A DNA stretch of 50,149 nucleotides from WJMT01 sp964599635 (GTDB lineage: Bacteria; Acidobacteriota; Aminicenantia; Aminicenantales; Aminicenantaceae), in contig CAZRGM010000050.1 of NCBI GenBank assembly GCA_964599635.1, forward strand, positions 1 to 50,149, given 5' to 3'. The translations under genes and the position numbers were made by a program. The notes under the pieces were generated by a model. The model was not told the origin of the DNA. It saw nothing but the letters and a program-made list of their open reading frames with translations, and did not search any database. Within the stretch, counting starts at the first letter, position 1. Each line of letters starts with the position of its first letter. Below, one piece after another: positions 17,453-25,623 of this stretch.

Positions 17453-17934
17453 TTCTCCCCCTTGAATTCCCCTAATTTCCCTTTTTTTAGGAAAGATCTT
17501 ATCGAAGATGAAGAAATCTCAATCTCCAGCATTTTATCAACCAAAGCAAAACTTATTCCAGGATTCCTAGCTTTGTATTCTTTTTCCACCTGCTTGTTAA
17601 ATCCTTTCCCTGCCAAGGCCACCTCATCTGCCGATGCTTCGGTTCTCATTGAATCTGCCATTGACAGCAGAGTAAATCTTTTGGGCTTGACAGCGCTTGA
17701 ATGAATCCAACCGATGACTCCCTGAGAACTCTTGACTTTTATCCAACCGTCTTTAGTCTCAATTTGCTCCACACTCTCTCCATTCCCAAGGACAGCAAGA
17801 GATTGAGCATAAAACTGAGGTTCAGATCTTAAATGAGTGGTCTTTATTTTGACTAAAAAGGACTTAGCGATAAGAGCTGAAACGAGAAAGAAAAAGATGG
17901 CACTGAATACAACCCATAAAGAAGGCCTCTTCAT
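17449..17934 (-). CDS. Membrane-anchored SH3b-domain protein
   Basis: The 161-residue protein has an N-terminal membrane anchor (about residues 7-24) and a bacterial SH3 domain at about 28-85, with LRSEP, GWIKVKSSQGVIGWI and a conserved Trp-containing end. The remaining part, with an Ala- and Lys-rich region, has no motif I recognise. SH3b domains often bind peptidoglycan or peptides in the periplasm. It leads the cyclase operon, has GAGGAGGG before its ATG, and its stop overlaps the peptidase start by 4 bp. A role with the M48 peptidase is likely from the overlap but not shown. Confidence 0.8.
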   Translation of the reverse strand: MKRPSLWVVFSAIFFFLVSALIAKSFLVKIKTTHLRSEPQFYAQSLAVLGNGESVEQIETKDGWIKVKSSQGVIGWIHSSAVKPKRFTLLSMADSMRTEASADEVALAGKGFNKQVEKEYKARNPGISFALVDKMLEIEISSSSIRSFLKKGKLGEFKGEK

Positions 17935-17990
17935 TTATCCCTCCTCATCATATTATTGGAAATCGAAAGACTTTCATTTTTATGAGTGAT

Positions 17991-18017
17991 AGTATAATGA
18001 AAGACCTATTCAGTCAA
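17991..18017 (-). promoter_or_regulatory. Candidate promoter of the SH3-M48-cyclase-channel operon
   Basis: On the minus strand TTGACT (complement of 18012-18017) precedes TATACT by 15 bases (complement of 17991-17996) or TACTAT by 17 bases. Transcription would start about 50 bases before the SH3 gene. No other promoter-like sequence is seen within the closely packed operon, so this may drive all six genes. Confidence 0.45.
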
Positions 18018-18029
18018 TATAAATTACCA

Positions 18030-18046
18030 TGAATTATTCAGGTTAA
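18030..18046 (+). repeat. Dispersed repeat outer-end motif (solo)
   Basis: TGAATTATTCAGGTTAA matches the outer-end motif of the dispersed repeats (TGAATAATCCAGGTTA at 21573-21588). It lies in the divergent promoter region between the SH3 gene and the gene at 18089. Nothing else of the element is visible here. Confidence 0.4.
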
Positions 18047-18072
18047 CAACCTCTTAATCTTGACTCTTCCTA

Positions 18073-18100
18073 TTGACATAAATGCTGAATGTCTTATCTT
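18073..18100 (+). promoter_or_regulatory. Candidate promoter of the exported protein gene
   Basis: TTGACA at 18073-18078 and TATCTT at 18095-18100 are 16 bases apart. If real, transcription would begin near 18107, which is after the ATG at 18089 and would favour the in-frame GTG at 18110 as the start of the gene, nearly without a leader. Confidence 0.35.
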
Positions 18101-18853
18101 ATTAAGAGAGTGAATTTAAAAAGATCTCTAGCTTTTCTAATCTCTGTTCTATTCTGCACATCTCTCTTGTATCCACAAAGCCTGGCTGAACTCGCCGAAA
18201 AGGAAAAAGTGAGAAGAGCCCAATTCAAAGGAAAATCCAGCATCGTGCTCACCAACGCAGACCTTGAAAAAACAAAAAAAAGATCAGCCCTCACCACAAA
18301 CTCCCCCAATTCTGATCAAAAAAGCAGCACTTTAAGGAGCCCCTCAAACATTAGGTCTTTTGGGCAAAATACCTCTGCTATAAGAAATGAAGACCAAGTA
18401 GACCAGAGGGAGCCCGACAGATACAGTAAAAAATATGCCACCAAAGTACTGGAGACCACCGCCCGAGTTCAAGATTCTGCGTTATCTCTTTACAAACCTG
18501 ATGGGAACTTTGCCAAAATTGAATACTTAGGATTTCTTGACCTAGAATTGGAAGCAGAGAACAAAAAGGGAGCTGATATCGCCGTCTATGCCAAACGGCA
18601 ACAATCAGGAATCCTTCCTTCGACCTTAAACTATGCCCTTTTTGTAATGAATCATGATGGAGAGTGGGAATATATAGGAACCGGCAGCGGAATTCAAAGT
18701 CGTGAGACTTTTGAATTGGGAGAAATCCCCAAGACTCACTCAATCAGACTCGTTTTCCGAGATTACACAGATACCAACACCATCAAACGGTTAAAACCGC
18801 ATCTTGAAGAATATTATATGGAAATAGATGCCGTGGAAAACCTACATTTTTGA
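18089..18853 (+). CDS. Exported protein of unknown function
   Basis: The 254-residue protein has a signal peptide (hydrophobic residues about 14-29, ending YPQS) followed by SLAELAEKEKVRRAQFKGKS, a stretch I associate with exported proteins of Acidobacteriota-type bacteria. A Ser/Asn-rich linker (about 60-115) leads to a beta-rich C-terminal domain (about 125-254) of unknown type. The true start is uncertain: from the GTG at 18110 the protein would begin VNLKRSLAFL, a textbook signal peptide, and a promoter-like sequence lies across the ATG at 18089. It diverges from the cyclase operon and converges with the C1 peptidase gene with one base between stops. Confidence 0.7.
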   Translation: MSYLIKRVNLKRSLAFLISVLFCTSLLYPQSLAELAEKEKVRRAQFKGKSSIVLTNADLEKTKKRSALTTNSPNSDQKSSTLRSPSNIRSFGQNTSAIRNEDQVDQREPDRYSKKYATKVLETTARVQDSALSLYKPDGNFAKIEYLGFLDLELEAENKKGADIAVYAKRQQSGILPSTLNYALFVMNHDGEWEYIGTGSGIQSRETFELGEIPKTHSIRLVFRDYTDTNTIKRLKPHLEEYYMEIDAVENLHF

Positions 18854-18854
18854 T

Positions 18855-20102
18855 TTATTCAGATGGTTCAAATTCAGTTAAAATATCCGAAACAACATCT
18901 TTATGAACCATAAATGTCAGCATCTTGAGCATCACATAATCTTCTCTAAGAAAAGAATAACCTTTAAATTCCCCGCTATGAGCACTGCGCCCCGAATCTT
19001 TAATCAGAAACCAATCGTGATCGTTGATCTCAGTCATTCCAACCACATGGATGGCATGGTCATCAGAAGTGGTTCGATTGCTAAATCTGAACTCCCGGCT
19101 GTCCTGATTGATCAGTTTAAACGGAATATCATAACAAGGAACGATGGCTATTTTTTCTTCACCACTCTTCCCAGGTTCAGAAACATCCCCTCCTAAGGCA
19201 ACCGTATACCCTTTTTCTAAAGCATCGACGATCACTTTGTAGAACACATCCAAAGGAACATTGTAATAGACATCACTGTGCCACCAGTTGTCAGGGACTT
19301 TATACTCACCCTGAGTATAAAAAGGAAGGCTTTTTAGACTCATGAGCGTCACATAATCATCAAGGGGAAGCTGAAGCATATTTTCCAGGTATTCCTTTGG
19401 GGTCATGCTTTGACCCTCTACCTCAATTGTCTCTGGAGGTTCTCCTATATATTTATTCAGTATCTCTTTCACATATTGGACAGCTTTTTCTTCGTCCCAG
19501 TACTTATTTTCTTTACAGAACGTTAAATAATTTCTGATCTCCTGAAACAACTCGCCGTGATTGTGTTCAGTTTCTCCGGGAAGAAGCCCTGTGTAGGCCT
19601 CTGCAGGAACGGCACCGTATTCTTTCATCCTTTCAATCACCGCATTTTGCTCAGAGCCTTGGCCCAAATGCATGTCACCTTTATTTTTTATAAAATATCT
19701 TGCTTTCTCAACATACTCCCAATAAACCGTGAACATTTCAGAAAGTTTGATCTCCCCTTTCCCAAGGCGTTTTAACTCTGACTCCAGGAAAGATGTCGTA
19801 GCAAAACACCAGCAGGACCCTGTCCAGTACTGCCTTATAGGAGGATTATGAAAGTACGTTGTAAATTCATCCAAAGAAGCAGGCTTGCTGACTCCTGTAA
19901 AATCAGCAGAAAGATAGGGCCTCTCCTGCCCTCTGAATTCTCTAGTCTTATAGACCGCTTGACTGCATTCCTGGATTTCTTCCTCCCCAATCTGAATAAC
20001 AGTTTTTTGAACTGTCTCTTCTTGTTTAGTGCATGAAATTGAGGAAAAATTAATAAAAGCTAACAGCAAAAAAACAGAAAAAAAAGTAATCAATCGTTTC
20101 AT
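18855..20102 (-). CDS. C1-family (papain/bleomycin-hydrolase-like) cysteine peptidase lipoprotein
   Basis: The 415-residue protein starts with a lipoprotein signal (SSISC, C24). The active-site cysteine motif GSCWCFA has C97 as nucleophile, and the catalytic histidine is probably H349 in DDHAIHVVGM. Where C1 peptidases normally have NSWG, this protein reads KDSGR at 368-372, so the usual Asn is Asp369. Overall it resembles the C1-like bacterial family related to bleomycin hydrolase rather than papain itself. It should be anchored in a membrane and act outside the cytoplasm. The ATG at 20102 has AGGAGAGG upstream. Activity is likely but the Asn change should be noted. Confidence 0.85.
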   Translation of the reverse strand: MKRLITFFSVFLLLAFINFSSISCTKQEETVQKTVIQIGEEEIQECSQAVYKTREFRGQERPYLSADFTGVSKPASLDEFTTYFHNPPIRQYWTGSCWCFATTSFLESELKRLGKGEIKLSEMFTVYWEYVEKARYFIKNKGDMHLGQGSEQNAVIERMKEYGAVPAEAYTGLLPGETEHNHGELFQEIRNYLTFCKENKYWDEEKAVQYVKEILNKYIGEPPETIEVEGQSMTPKEYLENMLQLPLDDYVTLMSLKSLPFYTQGEYKVPDNWWHSDVYYNVPLDVFYKVIVDALEKGYTVALGGDVSEPGKSGEEKIAIVPCYDIPFKLINQDSREFRFSNRTTSDDHAIHVVGMTEINDHDWFLIKDSGRSAHSGEFKGYSFLREDYVMLKMLTFMVHKDVVSDILTEFEPSE

Positions 20103-20210
20103 GGACCTCTCCTTTCTTAAACAAAGACCAAATGAACGAGTAAATTGATATCTAATATAATACTCATTAATCCATAGATTGCAAACAACAAAAAAGAATG
20201 CCTTATTATT

Positions 20211-21260
20211 TTACTTTAACTCTATTTTTCCCAAATCTAAATATTCGACCCGAGAGGTCTTAGAGTTGAAATATTCCAGAAATAATTTTCCGTCCCTCTT
20301 AACAAAACCATACATATCCAAAACAGACTCCCCTAGAATTTTTTTATCTATCTTTTTAGGAACGAATGTATTGTACAACACATATTCAGTCTCAACTCGA
20401 CCTAGACTCTCTTTAGGCATCTTGATACAAATAAGCCATTGATTGTCTGGTGAAGAATTGATTATTTGAAAGACTGCTTCATCATCTCTGTCCACTTCTA
20501 TCCCCGATTTTCTATCTGTATCAATGAAAACCGCACTTTCGTCTTCACTCAAATAAATAGAATTTACAGACTCAAAATCTTTCTCTATCTTTATCTCCGA
20601 GATACATGTATTGTCTGTCTCTGCTCCTTTATACACTTCCTGAATTTCCATTCTTAGAATATAATGAACCGTATCAATCAGAGTCCCCACCTCTATGGCT
20701 TTTTCGCTTTTAAAAATCTCCATGGCTTTTTCTCTGAACTCTCTCAAATCATCCCATGAGACCGGAAAACTTAATTCCTGTTCATCATAGGTATCCAGCA
20801 GTTCAATAATAAATTCCTTTTCATACTTAACAGCAAAATACTGGACAGCGATTTCTGACACATGGGCTTCAGGGCTGAGCCCTATATAAAGGCTTACCAT
20901 CATTTTTTTGACTCTATTATTGTTAAAAAATAATTCCTCACTACCGGCAAATCCATTTATGATAGTTAAAGTTCTGGTGTTTTCCGGTATTTGAAAAAAC
21001 AAGGTTTCTCCTATCCCAGCCCCAGAAACACCTTCTGCCCAGCATGTGTTCTTGTCCCCGTCAAAGATCCTTACGGCAGAGAATCTCCCTGGATTAAAAG
21101 GATCCGGATCCGGATTCTCATATTCAGATGAAGCTCTATACATAACCTCATTATTCCAGGAATAAAGAACCATTTGTTCCCAATTCGTATCTGAGGCATA
21201 AAGACATATGAAAGAGAATAAAACCGTAAAAAAAATAAAGATCTTACTTCTTCTGCTCAT
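20211..21260 (-). CDS. Secreted protein with NADase-type glycan-binding (discoidin-like) domain
   Basis: The 349-residue protein has a signal peptide (about residues 5-22, ending YAS). Residues about 40-165 contain ASSEYE, RIFDGDKNTCWAEG and FFNNNRVKKM stretches, the pattern of the NADase-type glycan-binding (discoidin-like) domain seen in leptospiral and other proteins. The C-terminal half has no motif I know. The repeated DPDP at residues 50-53 may be an acidic turn or a metal site. A good ribosome binding site (AGGAGACAGGA) precedes the ATG. It is 108 bases upstream of the C1 peptidase gene on the same strand, so they may be co-transcribed. Confidence 0.7.
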   Translation of the reverse strand: MSRRSKIFIFFTVLFSFICLYASDTNWEQMVLYSWNNEVMYRASSEYENPDPDPFNPGRFSAVRIFDGDKNTCWAEGVSGAGIGETLFFQIPENTRTLTIINGFAGSEELFFNNNRVKKMMVSLYIGLSPEAHVSEIAVQYFAVKYEKEFIIELLDTYDEQELSFPVSWDDLREFREKAMEIFKSEKAIEVGTLIDTVHYILRMEIQEVYKGAETDNTCISEIKIEKDFESVNSIYLSEDESAVFIDTDRKSGIEVDRDDEAVFQIINSSPDNQWLICIKMPKESLGRVETEYVLYNTFVPKKIDKKILGESVLDMYGFVKRDGKLFLEYFNSKTSRVEYLDLGKIELK

Positions 21261-21342
21261 TCTTCCTGTCTCCTCTTTATTTTATTATTTGAGCGGCTCT
21301 TCTTGCCTTTCAAAAATCATAACACATCTCAATTCTGAACAC

Positions 21343-21592
21343 TTCATAAAAAAATGGCGACTCCTTAACTATTAATTTATTTTCAGCGATGTGCAAAATT
21401 TTTTCAAGAACAATGACTTGAAAATTTTTTCTGTTTATATTCTTTACTTTAACCGCCATTTTTTACCCTTAAGGCGAGCCGATCTTACTTCACCTGCTTC
21501 ATACCAGGGCATTCGCAGTGAAGGACCACGACTTCATGCCCTGCGCCTTGCATCTGCAGCAACCTCGACTCGTGAATAATCCAGGTTATTAA
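21343..21592. repeat. Dispersed repeat, large composite copy
   Basis: The left part (21343-21430) is the reverse complement of the element at the window start. A second, opposite unit begins at 21453 with CGCCATTTTTTACC and runs to an outer end at 21572-21588 (GTGAATAATCCAGGTTA). Within the right unit, 21530-21588 resembles 42408-42458, for example CATGCCCTGC and GCATCTGC. The whole therefore has inverted ends about 250 bases apart. The rest of the 559-base intergenic region holds only a promoter candidate for the beta-galactosidase. No transposase or coding frame of note is present. Confidence 0.6.
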
Positions 21593-21731
21593 ATGGAGAA
21601 AAAAGACCTTTTTATCCCCACCTGTTTTTTTTAAGTCTAAACCATATCAAACTTTTCTGCAATATCAAAGCAAGGGGACATAAAAAAGGCAGTTGAAATG
21701 AACAACTTCGATAGAATCGTTTAAAAAAATC

Positions 21732-21762
21732 TTGCATCTCATTGAAATGAAAATAATAATAA
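21732..21762 (+). promoter_or_regulatory. Candidate promoter of the beta-galactosidase gene
   Basis: TTGCAT at 21732-21737 is followed after 16 bases by TAATAA at 21754-21759. This puts the transcript start about 50 bases before the ATG at 21820. The region is generally A+T-rich, so the match is only suggestive. Confidence 0.35.
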
Positions 21763-21819
21763 AGAGGAGCTTTATTTTTTTGTGATTATGTCAGACTCAA
21801 TCTCGAATGGGAGAAACAA

Positions 21820-24800
21820 ATGAAAAAAATCATTTCTGAAGGTATCATTTTATATTTCGTGATAGCTTTGTTTTCAAGCTGCGTCACAGAGAATAAAGAT
21901 GTAAAAAGGACGTTTAAAGAAAAAGAACCCAGAGACTGGGAAAATCCAGCTGTTTTTCAAATAAATCGGGAACTTCCTCGAGCAAGTTTCATCCCTTATG
22001 CCAATAAAGAGCAAGCCCTCGCAGACAAAAAAGAAGAGTCCCCTTATTATCTCAATCTTAATGGGTTATGGAAATTTCACTGGTCCAGAAAACCTGGAGA
22101 CAGACCCTACTATTTTTTTGAAGAGGACTACAAGACAAGGGAGTGGGATGAGATCCAGGTCCCAAGCAACTGGGAACTACAGGGATATGGAATCCCTATT
22201 TATATCAATGCAGGTTATCCATTTGAAAAAAATCCTCCTTATATTCACCACAATTACAACCCCGTAGGATCCTATAAACGAGAGTTTAAGCTCCCTAAAG
22301 ACTGGATGGACAAAGAAATTTTTATTTATTTTGAAGCCGTGAGCTCTGCCATGTATGTCTGGATAAACGGTCTGAAGGTTGGATATAACGAAGGAAGTAA
22401 AACTCCCGCAGAATTTAATATAACTCCTTACATCAGGGAGGGCAAAAATACAGTTGCAGTTGAAGTTTACCGATGGTGCGATGGAAGTTATTTGGAAGAT
22501 CAAGATTTCTGGAGACTGAGTGGAATCCAAAGAGATGTTTATCTTCTCGCAAGAAATAAGGTTTACATAAGAGATTTTTTTTCAAAAACAGACCTGACTC
22601 ATGACTTCAGTGATGGGAAACTATCACTCCACATAGAAATTAAAAGTCATGACCCAAAAAACAGAGAATATAATGTTGAATTTTCTCTTACGGATCAAAC
22701 CCAAGAGATCCTTTCCGACTCAAGGGAAATAATCATAGAGAACGATAAAAATATGATGATTTTTGAAAAAGAATTAAAGAATCCTAAAAAATGGAGTGCT
22801 GAAAAACCTCATCTTTACAAGCTTAATATAAGCCTTAAAAACAGCACTGGAGAAATCTTAGAGACAGTCGGATGCCAATGTGGATTCCGCAAAGTTGAAA
22901 TTAAAAATAACCGACTTCATATAAATGGAATGCCCGTCTATCTAAAAGGAGTCAATCTTCACGAACACCACGAGAGAACAGGCCATGTTGTAGACAAGAA
23001 AACCATGCTCAAAGATATAGCTATAATGAAAAAATCTAACATCAATGCAGTAAGAACTTCCCATTATCCACAGCCAACAGCCTGGTATCAATTATGCGAT
23101 CAATACGGCCTTTACTTGATCGATGAAGCCAACATAGAATCACATGGAATAGGATATCAAAAAGACATCACTCTCGCGGATAAACCAATGTGGAAAGCGG
23201 CTCATTTGGACCGGGTGATAAAAATGGTAGAAAGGGACAAAAATCATCCTTCAGTAATCCTGTGGTCTCTAGGGAATGAAGCCGGAGATGGGCATAATAT
23301 GCTGGCTAACTATCAATGGATCAAAGCCAGAGACTGTTCCAGACCTGTTCAGTATGAACGTGAAGGACATCAAACAAACGCAAAAGAAAGACACTCAGAT
23401 ATCTACAGCCCTATGTATGCCCCGATCGATCACCTTAAGAAATATGCCCAAAGCGGTGAAGACAGACCACTCATTATGTGTGAATATTCTCACGCAATGG
23501 GAAACAGTAATGGAAATCTTCAGGACTACTGGAATGTGATCGAAAATCATGAAATCCTCCAAGGAGGATTTATATGGGACTGGGTGGATCAGGGGCTAAT
23601 AAAGAAAAACGAAAATAATGAAGAATTTTGGGCTTACGGAGGAGATTTCGGCCCTCCAGGCGTTCCCAGTGACGGAAATTTCTGTATAAACGGATTGGTT
23701 AACCCAGACAGAACACCCCATCCCGCTCTTCATGAAGTCAAAAAAGTCTATCAATACGCTGGGTTCAAACCCATTGACCTGAATTCGGGTAGGATATCTG
23801 TTTCCAATAAATTTTGTTTCACTAATATTTCTGAATTCGAACTGGAATGGAGTCTTGAACAGGATGGAAATGAAATCAACTCAGGTCTTATTGAGGACAT
23901 TGACATTCCTCCTCTCAAAAGTAAAGAAGTCGAATTGGGTTACGAACTTCCCCAAATAGAAGCGGGTTCTGAATACTTCCTTAATGTGAGACTCAAGAGG
24001 AAAAAAGAGCATTCTCTTCTCCCAGAAGGGCACATCATGGCCCAAGAACAGTTCAAACTGCCCATCTATAAAAAAGCAGATCCCGAAAACCTAAACGACT
24101 GGCCTGAAATTAATTGGGAACGCAGTGAATCAGAGGCTGTGATTAAGGGGGAAGATTTTACCATTCGTTTTAATCTTGATTCAGGAGTCCTGAATTCAAT
24201 CAATTTTAAAGGGAAAAAACTCATCAAAAAAGCCTTGACCCCCAATTTCTGGAGAGCTCCCACTGATAACGACTTTGGAAATGGAATGCCTACCCGCTGC
24301 AGGGTGTGGAGAGAGGCGGGAACAAATAGAAAAATCACTGATGTCCAAATCGATGAACTCTCCAAGAAAGCGGTGAGAATAACTTTTCATTCTGATATAG
24401 AAGATCAAAAAGAAAAAGCTATAGCTCACTACAACACCGAGTATATCATTACCGGAAGCGGAGATATCATCATAGAAGTGGATTTTGAAAAACTGGACCC
24501 ATCTCTTCCAGAGATTCCCAGACTGGGAATGAATGGTCATCTTCCCCGAGAGTTTGAGTCTATCGAATGGTATGGAAAAGGACCCTTTGAAAATTATTGG
24601 GACAGAAAAACAGCCGCCAAGATCGGCTTTTACCAAGGATTAGTCCAGGACCTTTATTTTGCCTATATCCGCCCCCAAGAAAATGGAAATCGGACAGAAA
24701 CCAGGTGGCTTTCTTTGACCAACAAAGAGGGCATCGGACTTTTAGCGGTTGGCATGCCCCACCTGGACTTCAGCGTGCATCATCAGATAATGGAAGACTT

Positions 24801-25065
24801 TGAATCCTCCCAAAAGACATCCGCATTCAATGAAAATGCTCGAGAGATCAACAGACACATCTGTGATGTCAAACCAAGAGATCTCACCTCTCTTAATCTT
24901 GATTACAAGCAGATGGGTGTGGGGGGCGATAATTCCTGGGGGGCCAAGCCTCATCCAGAATACAGGCTGGAACAAAAACACTACAGCTACCGTTTCAGAA
25001 TACGACCCTTTGACAATAAAAAAGACGCCCCCAAGGAACTTTCAAAAAAAATATTTGAATTTTAG
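21820..25065 (+). CDS. GH2 beta-galactosidase, lipoprotein
   Basis: The 1081-residue protein is a full-length LacZ-type glycoside hydrolase family 2 enzyme: sugar-binding domain (about 45-240), immunoglobulin-like domain (about 245-360), TIM barrel (about 362-660) and beta-galactosidase small chain in the C-terminal third. The acid/base is E487 in GNEAGDG, and the nucleophile is E555 in CEYSHAMGNSNG. The N terminus is a lipoprotein signal (LFSSC, C21), so the enzyme should be membrane-anchored outside the cytoplasm, unlike E. coli LacZ. It would release galactose from oligosaccharides or polysaccharides. The gene is alone, with no permease or regulator nearby. GGGAGA precedes the ATG. Confidence 0.95.
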   Translation: MKKIISEGIILYFVIALFSSCVTENKDVKRTFKEKEPRDWENPAVFQINRELPRASFIPYANKEQALADKKEESPYYLNLNGLWKFHWSRKPGDRPYYFFEEDYKTREWDEIQVPSNWELQGYGIPIYINAGYPFEKNPPYIHHNYNPVGSYKREFKLPKDWMDKEIFIYFEAVSSAMYVWINGLKVGYNEGSKTPAEFNITPYIREGKNTVAVEVYRWCDGSYLEDQDFWRLSGIQRDVYLLARNKVYIRDFFSKTDLTHDFSDGKLSLHIEIKSHDPKNREYNVEFSLTDQTQEILSDSREIIIENDKNMMIFEKELKNPKKWSAEKPHLYKLNISLKNSTGEILETVGCQCGFRKVEIKNNRLHINGMPVYLKGVNLHEHHERTGHVVDKKTMLKDIAIMKKSNINAVRTSHYPQPTAWYQLCDQYGLYLIDEANIESHGIGYQKDITLADKPMWKAAHLDRVIKMVERDKNHPSVILWSLGNEAGDGHNMLANYQWIKARDCSRPVQYEREGHQTNAKERHSDIYSPMYAPIDHLKKYAQSGEDRPLIMCEYSHAMGNSNGNLQDYWNVIENHEILQGGFIWDWVDQGLIKKNENNEEFWAYGGDFGPPGVPSDGNFCINGLVNPDRTPHPALHEVKKVYQYAGFKPIDLNSGRISVSNKFCFTNISEFELEWSLEQDGNEINSGLIEDIDIPPLKSKEVELGYELPQIEAGSEYFLNVRLKRKKEHSLLPEGHIMAQEQFKLPIYKKADPENLNDWPEINWERSESEAVIKGEDFTIRFNLDSGVLNSINFKGKKLIKKALTPNFWRAPTDNDFGNGMPTRCRVWREAGTNRKITDVQIDELSKKAVRITFHSDIEDQKEKAIAHYNTEYIITGSGDIIIEVDFEKLDPSLPEIPRLGMNGHLPREFESIEWYGKGPFENYWDRKTAAKIGFYQGLVQDLYFAYIRPQENGNRTETRWLSLTNKEGIGLLAVGMPHLDFSVHHQIMEDFESSQKTSAFNENAREINRHICDVKPRDLTSLNLDYKQMGVGGDNSWGAKPHPEYRLEQKHYSYRFRIRPFDNKKDAPKELSKKIFEF

Positions 25066-25260
25066 GATTCCTTTTAATAAAAAACTTTAAAAAAATTAAT
25101 TTTTTACGCCCAAAAAAATTCTATTCCCTTCCTTGCCAGATAGCTCATCTGGAGGCGGAAAAAATCGGGCTTTTGAATAAAGGAGAAAAAGCCTGGGAGA
25201 TAAAAGATTGGAAAAAAAGACTGAACCATATAAAATGACAAGTGATCTAAAGGAGAAAAC

Positions 25261-25569
25261 ATGTCTCATAAAATAGAACCCAACGATATATATGTCCCCT
25301 CTCAAGACATCGTGGCCAGAAATATCGAAGGAGAAATCATCATTGTTCCCCTTACTTCTGAGATAGGTGATATGGAAGACGAACTTTTTACTCTCAATGA
25401 CACTGGAAAAGAAGTTTGGAAAAATCTTGATGGGAAAAAATCAGTTGATGATATCATCTCCGAGCTTTCTAACCAGTATAAAGCAGAGACTGGAGAAATA
25501 GAGCAGGATGTCATGGGCCTTTTGGAGGAACTTCTCAAGAGAAAAATCATCGTTAAAAAAACGAAATGA
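25261..25569 (+). CDS. PqqD-like protein (RiPP recognition element fold)
   Basis: The 102-residue protein matches the PqqD family: an N-terminal beta hairpin with a VARNIEGEIIIVPL strand pattern, then ELFTLNDTGKEVWKNLDG, and helices ending in EEDV-like leucine-rich turns. PqqD proteins bind the leader of ribosomally made peptides and present it to a radical SAM maturase. No maturase, precursor peptide or transporter lies beside it, so its partner is unknown; it may be encoded elsewhere or the protein may have another role. AAAGGAG precedes the ATG. A short hairpin (CCAGAT/ATCTGG, 25136-25152) lies upstream. Confidence 0.85.
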   Translation: MSHKIEPNDIYVPSQDIVARNIEGEIIIVPLTSEIGDMEDELFTLNDTGKEVWKNLDGKKSVDDIISELSNQYKAETGEIEQDVMGLLEELLKRKIIVKKTK

Positions 25570-25623
25570 AGAAATCTTATGCCTCATCTCTTAACCTCCC
25601 TTAATCAACCCTATATATGAAAT

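Noticed and set aside
10849..17934. The cyclase plus nucleotide-gated membrane protein resembles an anti-phage cyclic-nucleotide system such as Pycsar.
   Set aside because: The cyclase is a membrane receptor with a CHASE2 sensor, the channel is MscS type, and peptidase, hydrolase and potassium channel genes share the operon; this fits homeostatic signalling better. No other defence genes are near.
21450..21600. Possible tRNA or small RNA because the G+C content is locally higher.
   Set aside because: No cloverleaf, T-loop or CCA end; the sequence recurs at 42.4 kb as part of a dispersed repeat.
25136..25152. Hairpin after the beta-galactosidase gene as terminator.
   Set aside because: The stem is only six pairs and no T-tract follows.
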